The notes under the pieces: model-generated
Database searches by the model: none
What the model was told of the DNA's origin: nothing
What the model saw: only the letters and a program-made list of their open reading frames with translations
Position numbers and translations under genes: made by a program
Shown here: positions 14,325 to 21,991 of the stretch, in pieces
Layout of the letters: each line of letters opens with the position of its first letter
Numbering within the stretch: the stretch's first letter is position 1
Source of the DNA: Streptomyces solicavernae
Lineage (GTDB): Bacteria; Actinomycetota; Actinomycetes; Streptomycetales; Streptomycetaceae
Reading direction: 5' to 3'
Assembly (NCBI RefSeq): GCF_029968095.1
Contig: NZ_JASCIR010000037.1
Location: 1-49,723, forward strand
DNA length: 49,723 nucleotides

Positions 14325-14453
14325 ATGACCAAGGAGAAGAAGGCCGAGACACCGAAGGTGACCGCCGAAGCGGTGCGGGCGCTGCAGCGCCGGGTGAACG
14401 CGTTCGCTGCGACCGGCATCACCAGCCACGCGCCGACCACGTACCACCGGTGA
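14325..14453 (+). CDS. 42-aa peptide, candidate precursor
   Basis: ATG 14325 follows GAGGAGGG by six to seven bases, one of the best ribosome binding sites in the window. The product has a charged, helical first half (TKEKKAETPKVTAEAVRALQ) and a shorter tail, FAATGITSHAPTTYHR, rich in Thr/His/Ser/Tyr. It has no signal peptide or membrane segment. A 13-bp GC hairpin lies between it and the enzyme genes, an arrangement often seen for ribosomally made peptide precursors that must be expressed more than their modifying enzymes. Alternatively it is a small regulatory or assembly protein. I do not recognise the family. Confidence 0.6.
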   Translation: MTKEKKAETPKVTAEAVRALQRRVNAFAATGITSHAPTTYHR

Positions 14454-14477
14454 CGCGCACCTGCTGGTGAGCAGACC

Positions 14478-14510
14478 GCGGCCGGGGGCGCTGGACTCGC
14501 CCCCGGCCGC
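14478..14510 (+). terminator. strong hairpin between peptide gene and enzyme genes
   Basis: GCGGCCGGGGGCG (14478-14490) and CGCCCCCGGCCGC (14498-14510) form a perfect 13-bp stem with a 7-nt loop. It lies 25 bp after the peptide stop and 40 bp before the MBL-fold gene. It probably acts as a partial terminator or 3' stabiliser that raises peptide mRNA over enzyme mRNA. Confidence 0.65.
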
Positions 14511-14550
14511 TCTCCGTCCGTACGTTCACGACCTGCAAGAGGAGACTGAC

Positions 14551-16047
14551 ATGGCTGCTCCCGCCGGACTGGAGCTGACGTTCCTCGGGCACCAGACGTG
14601 GCACATCACCGATGGCCTGTCCACCGTACTGCTCGACCCGATCCTCGCTGAAGCCTTCGGGGCCGGGGCTCTGGAGTTCCCGATCTGGCCGCCGCGGACC
14701 GTCGACGTGGACAGGATGCCCCTGCCGGACGCGGTGGTCCTCAGCCACGAGCACCTGGACCACTTCCACCTGCCCTCGCTCAACCTGCTGCCGAAGCACA
14801 TCCCGCTCTACACCGGCATGACCACGCCGGCCGCGGTCACCGACGCCATCGAGGTCCTCGGATTCACCGTGCACCGCGTCGACCACACCACCCCGCTGAC
14901 CGTCGGCGACATCGAGATCACCCTCTACCCGGCCGGCGCCCGCACGCTCTTCTGGGAACAGCGCGTCGCCCAGCCTCTCATCCGCCGCGCCGGCACGAGC
15001 GGCAGCGACGTGTTCATCGGCGTCGACGCCGACGTCTCCGACCTCTACATCGAGCAGGTCACCGACGGAGCGCTGCCGCCCCCGCGGCTCGCGATCGTGT
15101 CCAACAACGCCCAGACCGTGCCGTACGGCGCGCTCGGCGCCGACGCCAACCTCCTGCCCGGCATGGACGGCCCGCGCCACCGCAAGACCGGCCTTGAGAT
15201 CCTGCACGGCCTGCTGATCGACTACCTCAGGCCCCTCGACGGCGTCCGCGACGTCGCCCTGTGCGGCAACGGCTTCACCGCGCCGCGCAGCCCCCACGGC
15301 CCGTTCCTCTACGCCGACCACGCGGCACTCGCGCAAGCGGCCAACGCCCTGCAGCACCTCTTCCACGTCCACGGGCCCCGGCCCGGCGAGCGTCTCACCG
15401 TCCCCCACGACGGCGGCGACATCACCACGTCGGGCGCCGAGTGGGTGCACCTCGACACCCAGGCGGAAGCTGCCGCACTCGCCGTTCAGCGCGCCTTCCT
15501 CGACACCCCCGACGAAGCCGGGCCCACCCCGATCACGGACCCGCTGACCGAGGAACGCTGGTTGCCCGCACAGGCGTTGCTCGCGCAGGAACTGCCGATC
15601 CTGGCACGCGCCTTGATCGCCACACGCATGGGCGCGCTCGCCTCCGGCATCCACGACTACCTCAGCGGCCCCCTCGGCTCACAGCGCGCCGTTTTTCGCC
15701 TGCTCGACCCGCCCGGCGCCCAAGGCCACACCGAGTCCTACGCCTGGAACATCACCGGCCCCGCCTTCGAACGGGTGGAGTCCACCGGCCGCGAAGAAGC
15801 CATGGCCGCCTACCCGTTCGGCGCCGAGATCTTCTACCAGGACCTCATCGCCGTACTCGAAGGCCGCGCCCAGATCTGGGACGTAGTCGGCGGCTCGTAC
15901 CAGGGCTGGCACATCGGCGAGCCCCTCGACTCCCCGGTCTACGCCCTCTTCGCCGTCTACGGCGAACACCAGCGCCCCGACCTCGCCGCCCGCTGCTACG
16001 AGCACAGCCTCACCGCGCTCGGCTACACCCAGAGTGCGAGCGCGTGA
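14551..16047 (+). CDS. MBL-fold metalloenzyme with extra C-terminal domain
   Basis: A 498-aa product from ATG 14551, with AGAGGAG about eight bases upstream. The N-terminal half is a metallo-beta-lactamase fold: strand LTFLGHQTWHIT, then SHEHLDHFHLPS with the H66-x-H68-x-D70-H71 metal motif. Later strands include DVFIGVDADVSD. About 200 further residues (300-498) form a second domain ending with an IWDVVGGSYQGWHIGEP segment, which resembles neither lactamase nor glyoxalase II tails. It is much longer than UlaG-type hydrolases. The reaction is unknown: hydrolysis of a phosphoester or amide, or a di-iron oxidation, are possible. It overlaps the kinase gene by four bases. Confidence 0.75.
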   Translation: MAAPAGLELTFLGHQTWHITDGLSTVLLDPILAEAFGAGALEFPIWPPRTVDVDRMPLPDAVVLSHEHLDHFHLPSLNLLPKHIPLYTGMTTPAAVTDAIEVLGFTVHRVDHTTPLTVGDIEITLYPAGARTLFWEQRVAQPLIRRAGTSGSDVFIGVDADVSDLYIEQVTDGALPPPRLAIVSNNAQTVPYGALGADANLLPGMDGPRHRKTGLEILHGLLIDYLRPLDGVRDVALCGNGFTAPRSPHGPFLYADHAALAQAANALQHLFHVHGPRPGERLTVPHDGGDITTSGAEWVHLDTQAEAAALAVQRAFLDTPDEAGPTPITDPLTEERWLPAQALLAQELPILARALIATRMGALASGIHDYLSGPLGSQRAVFRLLDPPGAQGHTESYAWNITGPAFERVESTGREEAMAAYPFGAEIFYQDLIAVLEGRAQIWDVVGGSYQGWHIGEPLDSPVYALFAVYGEHQRPDLAARCYEHSLTALGYTQSASA

Positions 16048-16916
16048 GCATCACCGTGGCCGGGCCACTCGCCGGCGCCGCGCGCGTGCGGCCCGACGGG
16101 TGGCTCGCCACTCCCCTGACCACCGTCCCCGAGCGCGCAGCTGCCCAGGCCCGCTCCCTGATCCACCGCTACCACCCCGCCGCACCCGGGCCGGTGCGCT
16201 GCCTGACCGCCCGCTACCGGAGCGCGACGTTCACCCTCGGCACCCCGCCCCGCCACCTCCTCAAGCGCCATGGCGACGAAGCGGCCTACCTCGGCGAGGT
16301 CCTGGCCTACCAACTCATCGACGGCGAACGCGTTCTGCCCGAACTGCACAGCGCCAGCGACACCAGCCGCACCCTGGTCGTCGACTTCCTGAACGAACAG
16401 GCCGATATCGATTGCGAAGACGGCTTCGACGAGCTGATCGCCACCGTCGCGGCCGTCCACACCGCTTCCGCCCGATGGCCCCAGCACATCAGTGCCTCCA
16501 TACGCACCTGGCAGCTCGGCGAGACTGCCAACGCGTCGGCCCCGCAATGGATTCGGCAGCCCACCGCTTGGCGTGAGCTTCTAGGTCTGACCACCGGGGC
16601 ACACGGTCCCGAGCACGTCCCCCTCGGCCATCTGGACCTCAAGGCCGACCACTGCCGCCGCCGGCCCGACGGCCGCCTCGCCCTGATCGACGCCGAGACC
16701 CTGCGCCCGGACATCACCGGCATCCCCGACCTCGTCGCCCTCGCCCACCTCGGCCAGACGGAAGGCCGCGCCCTGTCCCCGCGCTGGGTGCGCCAGACAT
16801 ACCGTCGTCACACCAACCACCTCGGTGCTCAGTGGAGCGATGCCAACCTCGTGGGCGCCCTGCGCGCATTCGCCGAGGCCACCGGCCTCACCTCATTGCA
16901 CGGCACCGACCAATAG
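16044..16916 (+). CDS. aminoglycoside-phosphotransferase-like kinase
   Basis: A 290-aa product. GTG 16044 overlaps the stop of the MBL gene (GTGA). APH-fold features: HLLKRHGDEAAYLGEVLAYQ (the ATP-binding Lys region, residues 71-90), then PLGHLDLKADHC (193-204) for the catalytic H-x-D loop, then LALIDAETLRPDITGIPDL (213-231) for the metal-binding Asp and the following helix. The usual Asn of HGDxxxxN is His here. APH-like kinases phosphorylate small molecules or, in several peptide pathways, Ser/Thr side chains. Its tight coupling to the MBL enzyme suggests successive steps on one substrate. Confidence 0.75.
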   Translation: MSITVAGPLAGAARVRPDGWLATPLTTVPERAAAQARSLIHRYHPAAPGPVRCLTARYRSATFTLGTPPRHLLKRHGDEAAYLGEVLAYQLIDGERVLPELHSASDTSRTLVVDFLNEQADIDCEDGFDELIATVAAVHTASARWPQHISASIRTWQLGETANASAPQWIRQPTAWRELLGLTTGAHGPEHVPLGHLDLKADHCRRRPDGRLALIDAETLRPDITGIPDLVALAHLGQTEGRALSPRWVRQTYRRHTNHLGAQWSDANLVGALRAFAEATGLTSLHGTDQ

Positions 16917-16941
16917 CCACCGACAGCACTTGGAGGACCGC

Positions 16942-17313
16942 TTGTTCACCGGCATCCGCACCATCATGATCTTCGCCGAGGACCCCGAGAAGACAGCCCG
17001 CTGGTGGGGCAACGTCCTCGACACGGCGGTCCACACGGACGTCAACAAGGACAACGGCGACGTCTACGCCTGGCTCGACATCGCCGGCGGCATCGAGTTC
17101 GGCTTCCACCCTCTTGACGAGAAGCGGAACAAGCGCGGCGCCAGCCCGGTGCCCTACTGGCAAGTCACCGACGTCGAAGCCGCACGACAACGACTCCTTG
17201 ACGCCGGATGCACCCATCACCGTGGCCCCCACGACGTCGGCGACGGCACCGGCCGCAAGATTGCCCAGCTCACCGATCCGTTCGGCAACGTGATCGGCAT
17301 CGACGGATTCTGA
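16942..17313 (+). CDS. VOC (glyoxalase/bleomycin-resistance) family protein
   Basis: A 123-aa product from TTG 16942, with GGAGG five to six bases upstream. It has a single beta-alpha-beta-beta-beta repeat pair as in VOC proteins: TIMIFAEDPEKTARWWGNVL at the start, GGIEFGFHPLDEK in the middle, and a C-terminal TDPFGNVIGIDGF, the classic end of the fold. Metal ligands are not obvious beyond the His/Glu pair. VOC proteins are dioxygenases, isomerases or drug-binding resistance proteins. It is placed as the third enzyme of the cassette. Confidence 0.8.
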   Translation: MFTGIRTIMIFAEDPEKTARWWGNVLDTAVHTDVNKDNGDVYAWLDIAGGIEFGFHPLDEKRNKRGASPVPYWQVTDVEAARQRLLDAGCTHHRGPHDVGDGTGRKIAQLTDPFGNVIGIDGF

Positions 17314-17334
17314 CATCCCCCTTCGGAGGCCCCG

Positions 17335-18015
17335 ATGCGCCACTGGCCGCTCACTCAGCTCACCCTCACCACACCTGACCTGCTCCTGCGCGTCCCCAAC
17401 GACGAACAGCTCGACGAGCTCGCGCAGGTAGCCGCCGACGGCGTCGTCCCGCCCGGCACCGTCTACTTCCCACAGCCCTGGGCCTCCGGCAGCCCCGATG
17501 AGGTAGCCCGCAACGTCCTGCAGAACCACTGGTGGGCCCGCGGCGACTGGCGCGAGGACAACTGGCGCCTCCTCCTCGCAGTCCTCCTCTTGCCGGACGG
17601 GCAGGTGATCGGCCAACAGAACCTCTCCGCCCGCAGCTTCAGCGTCACCCGCGAAGCACGTACCGGCTTCTGGCTCGGCCGACGCTTCCAGGGCCGCGGC
17701 TACGGAACCCAGATGCGCGCTGCCGCACTCCACCTCGCCTTCGACAACCTCGGAGCCGAGCGAGTCGTCTCCACCGCCTTCGCGGACAACCACGCATCCC
17801 TGCGGGTCTCCGAGAAGTTCGGCTACGAACCCAACGGCATACGACGCCTCGCCCTCGAGGGTCGCCTCGTAAAAGCTCACGACGGTGCCATTACCGCCGC
17901 AGGATGGCGCTCACGGCCCCAACAGAGCACCCAGATCAACGGGTTCACCGAGTGCCGACACATGTTCGGCCTGCCCGCAGCGGCAGAACCCGTGGACGTT
18001 GTGTCGCACCTTTGA
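17335..18015 (+). CDS. GNAT N-acetyltransferase (RimJ/RimL-like)
   Basis: A 226-aa product from ATG 17335, with GGAGG seven bases upstream. The acetyl-CoA motif A is visible as GRRFQGRGYGTQMRAAALHL, preceded by the strand TGFWL. ASLRVSEKFGYEP follows as motif B. An N-terminal extension (PPGTVYFPQPWASGSP) is like RimL-type enzymes that acetylate N-terminal or side-chain amines. It ends the five-gene cassette and could modify the product or give self-resistance. Confidence 0.85.
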   Translation: MRHWPLTQLTLTTPDLLLRVPNDEQLDELAQVAADGVVPPGTVYFPQPWASGSPDEVARNVLQNHWWARGDWREDNWRLLLAVLLLPDGQVIGQQNLSARSFSVTREARTGFWLGRRFQGRGYGTQMRAAALHLAFDNLGAERVVSTAFADNHASLRVSEKFGYEPNGIRRLALEGRLVKAHDGAITAAGWRSRPQQSTQINGFTECRHMFGLPAAAEPVDVVSHL

Positions 18016-18407
18016 CTCGCAGCCACCAGCAGGCCCCTCTTGGTCCCGGGCGCGCCGTACATCCTCGTCTTCCGAGTCGGTCGGGTCCACAGCAGCCATC
18101 CCCAGGGAGAGCCCGAGGCCAGGTCAAGTGCGCCCCGGGTCACCTCCCGTAAGTGGTCAGAGAGTTCGCCACGCACCATCACGCTTCTTCTCCGGTCGAG
18201 GAAATCCCCGTCGAACTGACCGCCCGTCAAGACCCTGGGTTCGAACTGACGGGGCATCGGCCCAACAGCGCAAGGGCGGCAGCGGTTCGCCCGCGCCTTG
18301 ATGTTCGATTTTCTCGCCAAGGTGCGGCATGCCGAGGCACGTCTCGCTCTTCCGGCGCAGCGAATTTTGAGCGGTTCTTGTCGAACGTTGCGCGACTGTG
18401 CCGCTGC
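18016..18407. other. convergent intergenic region
   Basis: About 390 bp between the GNAT gene and the minus-strand membrane gene. Open frames on both strands are shadow-like. GGTTCGAAC near 18239 resembles a tRNA T-loop, but the flanks cannot form the stem. CGAACTGAC occurs twice nearby (18213 and 18243). No gene is supported. Confidence 0.4.
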
Positions 18408-18896
18408 TTATCGGTCTCCCTCGGCCAGCACTTCTTTGGCGGCGACCGCGAAGGCTTCGCAGGCATGCTCCGCTGCCTCGCCTCGGGCGAGCATGTCCGC
18501 CTTGTCCGCAGCGAAGAAGATCTCCCGAGTCTTCACCTGTATCGCAGCAGCCTGCTCGGCAAGCTGCTGCGCCTCCGGGCCAATGGCAACAAGGCGGAGC
18601 CGGAATACGCTGCTTCGGACCTCGACATACAGCCGGTACGACTCTGCCCGGGCTGTGAAGGTCGCCTCGGAGTCGGGTGTTGCGTGCTGGCTTGTCCACC
18701 GGTCGTACTGCGCCCGCCGATAGTCCTCCGCCAGGGCAATGAAGCTGGTACACGCATCAAGAAGACGCTGGTAGCTTCGCTCACGGTCAGCATGGGCCGC
18801 GGACCGGGCTGCGATCTTCTCCTGATAGCGGTGCGCGACGACAGCGCCCAGCAGCGTTCCGATGACGGCAATAGCGGCCGCAATGATCCCCGACAC
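18408..18896 (-). CDS. membrane-anchored coiled-coil protein
   Basis: A 162-aa product from GTG 18896. One N-terminal membrane helix (residues 2-20, SGIIAAAIAVIGTLLGAVV) is followed by a long charged helical region (25-160) with Arg/Glu/Ala pattern that predicts a coiled coil. It resembles the many actinobacterial one-helix proteins of unknown function. The neighbouring minus-strand genes at 18966 and 19078 may form an operon with it. That operon starts at the shared operator opposite the toxin gene pair. Confidence 0.6.
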   Translation of the reverse strand: MSGIIAAAIAVIGTLLGAVVAHRYQEKIAARSAAHADRERSYQRLLDACTSFIALAEDYRRAQYDRWTSQHATPDSEATFTARAESYRLYVEVRSSVFRLRLVAIGPEAQQLAEQAAAIQVKTREIFFAADKADMLARGEAAEHACEAFAVAAKEVLAEGDR

Positions 18897-18965
18897 AACG
18901 ACCAGCCCATCATCGGCAGCACGCGACGGACAGAGCGCGAATCGGCCACTACCCGTGCCGCTAGC

Positions 18966-19088
18966 TCAGGCTTCACGAGCGCGGGCGACGGCAGCCGCCG
19001 TCGACTCCCCGGGTCCAGACGCCCCAACCTCGACGAACAGGACCCCCTTGGGCAGTCCGCGCAGCAGCTCGCTCACGTCACCGGTCAC
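18966..19088 (-). CDS. 40-aa small protein
   Basis: GTG 19088 is preceded by GGAGG about five bases upstream and overlaps the end of the 110-aa gene by 11 bp. The product reads VTGDVSELLRGLPKGVLFVE, then a Gly/Ser/Ala tail ending AAAVARAREA. Short and unrecognised, but the start signal and overlap suggest that it is translated. Confidence 0.4.
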   Translation of the reverse strand: MTGDVSELLRGLPKGVLFVEVGASGPGESTAAAVARAREA

Positions 19089-19410
19089 CACGGCCTCCGT
19101 CGTTGCCGTTGTGGCGGGTCGGGAGTGCGAGGGCCGACTCGGTGGTGATGCACCCGGCCTGCTCGAAGAAGGCCAAGCGGTCGAGGGAGTTGCCGTCGGC
19201 GTCGACCGTCATCAGCCATTCGTCGAAGAGGTCGTCGCCCAGGCGCGCCTGGAACTCGTCCATGATCCAGCCGCGGACCAGGGCGACTTCCTGAGTACCG
19301 CCCCGTCCCTCGGTGGCCATCCACGCCATACACAAGGCAGCCTCGCTGTTGAGGCCGGTGGCCATCCGTCGCACTCGGGTCTCGGCCTGCTCACGTGACT
19401 CGACATGCAT
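19078..19410 (-). CDS. hypothetical 110-aa protein divergent from the RHH-zeta pair
   Basis: From ATG 19410, with GGGAGGGGG just upstream. The product is soluble and helical, with the segment ALCMAWMATEGRGGTQEVALV in the middle (written here to residue level only in part) and DDLFDEWLMTVDADG. No known motif is seen. It starts at the edge of the paired palindromes that also control the ribbon-helix-helix gene, so it is likely to be co-regulated with the toxin genes. Confidence 0.5.
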   Translation of the reverse strand: MHVESREQAETRVRRMATGLNSEAALCMAWMATEGRGGTQEVALVRGWIMDEFQARLGDDLFDEWLMTVDADGNSLDRLAFFEQAGCITTESALALPTRHNGNDGGRGDR

Positions 19411-19419
19411 GCGCCCCCT

Positions 19420-19474
19420 CCCGGTGGCTTGCCACCAGAGTGTCAGGGTGCTTGCATGGTGGCAAGCCACCGGG
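19420..19474. promoter_or_regulatory. paired palindromic operators between divergent genes
   Basis: GGTGGCTTGCCACC (19422-19435) and GGTGGCAAGCCACC (19458-19471) are two 14-bp palindromes with mirrored centres. Together with flanking CCC/GGG they form 17-bp inverted arms (19420-19436, 19458-19474) around 21 nt. The site fills the gap between the 110-aa gene and the ribbon-helix-helix gene. The spacing of 36 bp suits binding of two RHH dimers with autorepression of both directions. Confidence 0.7.
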
Positions 19475-19486
19475 CAGGATTGGCGA

Positions 19487-19738
19487 ATGACCACAGGAGA
19501 CGAACGCCGCAGACAGCACCGCCACCGCCACAAGCAACGCGTCCTACGCGGCATCGACGACGAGCTGGTGGCGGACTTCGACGCCGCCACTCACCGCGCG
19601 GGCAGCGACCGCAGCAACATCACCCGCCAGCTCTGGGAGTGGTACGTCCGCCGGGACGGCGCCGAACTCCCCCAAAGACCGGACACCCCGCCACCACCCG
19701 CCGCCGGCGGCGACCGTCAAGAGCAAACCGAGAAGTAA
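19487..19738 (+). CDS. ribbon-helix-helix antitoxin-like regulator
   Basis: An 83-aa product from ATG 19487. A basic N-terminus (RRRQHRHRHKQRVLRGIDD) leads into a short strand and two helices, ELVADFDAATHRAGSDRSNI and TRQLWEWYVRR, the ribbon-helix-helix plan. The Pro-rich C-terminus probably contacts a partner. It lies 12 bp before the zeta-toxin gene, behind palindromic operators. This matches antitoxin/repressor genes of type II systems, although classical epsilon antitoxin is a different three-helix protein. Confidence 0.7.
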   Translation: MTTGDERRRQHRHRHKQRVLRGIDDELVADFDAATHRAGSDRSNITRQLWEWYVRRDGAELPQRPDTPPPPAAGGDRQEQTEK

Positions 19739-19750
19739 GGGACAAACAGG

Positions 19751-21601
19751 ATGACCGACCGCACGGGGCAGCAGGACGTGCTGAGCCAGACAGCAAGTCG
19801 TGACGTCCTCGACCGGCTGATCCTGCCGACCTGGACCCGGCACGCCGTCCCACAGCAGCAGCCCGTGGTCGTGTTCGTGGTCGGACAGCCAGGGGCGGGC
19901 AAGACCCAGCTGGTCGGCATCCTGCAGCACGTCCTCGACCGTCGTGGCGGTGCCGTGCTCGTCGGCGTCGACCTCTACAAGGCCGTGCACGAGCGGTACG
20001 AGACCCACGTCGAGAACGACGTGCGCACCGCGGGCGCCAAGGTGCGCCCGGACACTCGGCGTTGGCATGCCCTGGTCGAGGAGCATGTGCGGGAACGCCG
20101 ATACGACGCGCTCGTCGAAAGCGCGCTCGCAGACCCGCATGCGTTCCGCACGGCGGCCGCGGCGTACCGGCGGGCGGGGTACCGGATCGAGGTCGTGGCC
20201 CTGGCCGTGCCCGAGGCGGTCAGCCAACTCGGCGTGCTGCGAAGGTTCCTGGACGGCGCCGAGGCCGGCGGCGGGAGGTACGTGTCCTGGGAGAACCACG
20301 ACAACTGCGCGAAGCAGCTGCCGCTCGGCCTGAAGGTCATCGAGGACGAGCGCCTCGCCGACCGCGTGACGGTCGTACGGCGCGACCTGCAGGTGCTTTA
20401 CACCAACAACCTCACCGACGGCACCTGGCAGCACCGGGCCCGCGCGGCCTCGGTGCTGCTGGGTGAGAGGTCCCGGCCCTGGGGCCCGGCCGAGACGGCG
20501 GTCTTCCGGGAGCATCTGGCTGATGCGGACCGGCGGGTGCATGCCGGGCTCGTGCCGGAGGACAAGAGCCTGGCCGTGAGGCGCGACGCCGAGCGTGTCG
20601 CGGCGCTCGCCGAACCGGTCCGGCGCATCGCCCAGCCGCGGGCCGAGGCGCCGGGCGTCGACTACCACCGGCTCTCCCACGACGAGCACACCTGGATTTT
20701 CGACGAGCTGATCGTGCCGTCGTTCCTCGGGCGGATCACCGCACAGGAGCGGCCGGTTGTCGTGTTCGTGAAGGCGCAGCCCGGGGCGGGCAAGACCCGT
20801 GCGGCCCAGATGGTGCGCAGGACCTTGCGCGGTCGTCCGACGTGGGTCACCGGCGACTTCTTCAAGGCGAACCACCCGGACTACCGGCGGTCGCTGCGGG
20901 AGAATCCGCGGACCGCGAGTTCGAAGATCCGGGCGGACTACCGGGCCTGGCAGACCCAGGCCGAGGCGTACGTACGCGCGCGGCGCGGGGACGTGCTGAT
21001 CGAGATGGCGCCCGGCAGCGTGGAGCAGTTCCTGGACAGCGCGCGCCCGTTCCACGAGGCCGGGTACCGGGTGGAGCTGGTGGTCCTGGCGGTGCGCAGT
21101 GCGGACAGCCGGCAGGGGACCGCGGCCCGCTACGCGGCCGTCGCCGGGGACGAGCGGCTGCCGGCCCGGTTCACCACCGCCGCCGGGCATGACCGCAGCT
21201 TCGCCGTACTTCCCGAGGCCGTACGGGCGGCGGAGACGAGCGGGCTGGTTGGCTCGGTGGCGGTGGTGCGCCGGGACGGCAGCGCCGTGTACCGCAACGA
21301 GCGCCTCGACGACGGCGGTTGGGTACGCCCTACGGGCGCGATGGGGGCGCTGCTGGCGGAGCAGGAGCGGCCCTACACCGAGCAGGAGGCGTCGCGGTTC
21401 CTGGCCGTGCACCGCCACCTGCTCGCGGCTCTGCCGCAGTACCGGGCCGAGGTGCGGCAGATCCTGTGGCTGGCCCGTCCGCTCATGCCCGCAGGCTTCC
21501 AGCCCGGGACGCTTGCGGGGCCGGTGGCTGTCGCGGCGCTGCCGATGCGCCGGGCTGAGGCGGGCTACTCGGCGCCGAGTTCCTTCAGGCGGGCCGCGTA
21601 G
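19751..21601 (+). CDS. twin-domain zeta toxin family protein
   Basis: A 616-aa product with two consecutive zeta/PezT-type kinase domains. The first has Walker A GQPGAGKT (45-52) and VGVDLYKAVHERY. The second has AQPGAGKT (342-349) and VTGDFFKANHPDY, which is closer to the canonical zeta D-x-(Y/F)-(K/R)-x-x-HP motif. Zeta toxins phosphorylate UDP-N-acetylglucosamine or related substrates and stop cell wall synthesis. The duplicated form is common in Streptomyces and its target is unproven. The RHH protein upstream is the likely antitoxin or repressor. The 3' end overlaps a convergent gene by 37 bp. Confidence 0.85.
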   Translation: MTDRTGQQDVLSQTASRDVLDRLILPTWTRHAVPQQQPVVVFVVGQPGAGKTQLVGILQHVLDRRGGAVLVGVDLYKAVHERYETHVENDVRTAGAKVRPDTRRWHALVEEHVRERRYDALVESALADPHAFRTAAAAYRRAGYRIEVVALAVPEAVSQLGVLRRFLDGAEAGGGRYVSWENHDNCAKQLPLGLKVIEDERLADRVTVVRRDLQVLYTNNLTDGTWQHRARAASVLLGERSRPWGPAETAVFREHLADADRRVHAGLVPEDKSLAVRRDAERVAALAEPVRRIAQPRAEAPGVDYHRLSHDEHTWIFDELIVPSFLGRITAQERPVVVFVKAQPGAGKTRAAQMVRRTLRGRPTWVTGDFFKANHPDYRRSLRENPRTASSKIRADYRAWQTQAEAYVRARRGDVLIEMAPGSVEQFLDSARPFHEAGYRVELVVLAVRSADSRQGTAARYAAVAGDERLPARFTTAAGHDRSFAVLPEAVRAAETSGLVGSVAVVRRDGSAVYRNERLDDGGWVRPTGAMGALLAEQERPYTEQEASRFLAVHRHLLAALPQYRAEVRQILWLARPLMPAGFQPGTLAGPVAVAALPMRRAEAGYSAPSSFRRAA

Positions 21602-21816
21602 CGGGCCGCGACCTGCTCGGCTTCCTCGCCGCCGTCGCCCTCCTGGAGCTCGCTGCGGTCGGCGAGCGCCTGGCCGTACTCGGCCTTCAGCTGCTCCAGC
21701 CGGTCTGCGTCGCCGCTCGCGCGGGCTTCGCGCATCTGCTCGGACAGCTGGGCGATCACGCCCTCCACCTGCTGGAGTGCCTCGGCGGTAGCGGGATCTG
21801 CGGAATCGTCGTACAC
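21565..21816 (-). CDS. small acidic coiled-coil protein convergent with zeta toxin
   Basis: An 83-aa product from GTG 21816 with AAGGA about twelve bases upstream. Heptad-like helices run over most of its length: EALQQVEGVIAQLSEQMREA, ADRLEQLKAEYGQALADR and VAARYAARLKELGAE. Its gene end overlaps the zeta gene end by 37 bp on the opposite strand. It is unrecognised. An antisense effect on toxin mRNA, or a protein that binds the toxin, are possible but unproven. Confidence 0.5.
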   Translation of the reverse strand: MYDDSADPATAEALQQVEGVIAQLSEQMREARASGDADRLEQLKAEYGQALADRSELQEGDGGEEAEQVAARYAARLKELGAE

Positions 21817-21991
21817 GGGGAAACCGTCCTTGAAGTGGGGTGATTCGGACGGGCCATTGTCCCTGGGCCGCTCCCGGCCGCCGCGAGCGGCTGGAACTGC
21901 GCGGCTGGGACGGGCCGTGGCGGGGACGCCTCCCGTACGGCAGGGGCGCGGGCCTAGGCTGTGCGGAAAATGATCACTTCGGGGGTGGGGC

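Noticed and set aside
14551..16047. Simple beta-lactamase or lactonase resistance gene
   Set aside because: The protein is about 200 residues too long, with an extra C-terminal domain, and is tightly coupled to a kinase gene. A biosynthetic role fits better.
18232..18255. GGTTCGAAC resembling a tRNA T-loop, possible att site
   Set aside because: The flanking bases cannot form the five-pair T-stem, and no acceptor or anticodon arm is nearby.
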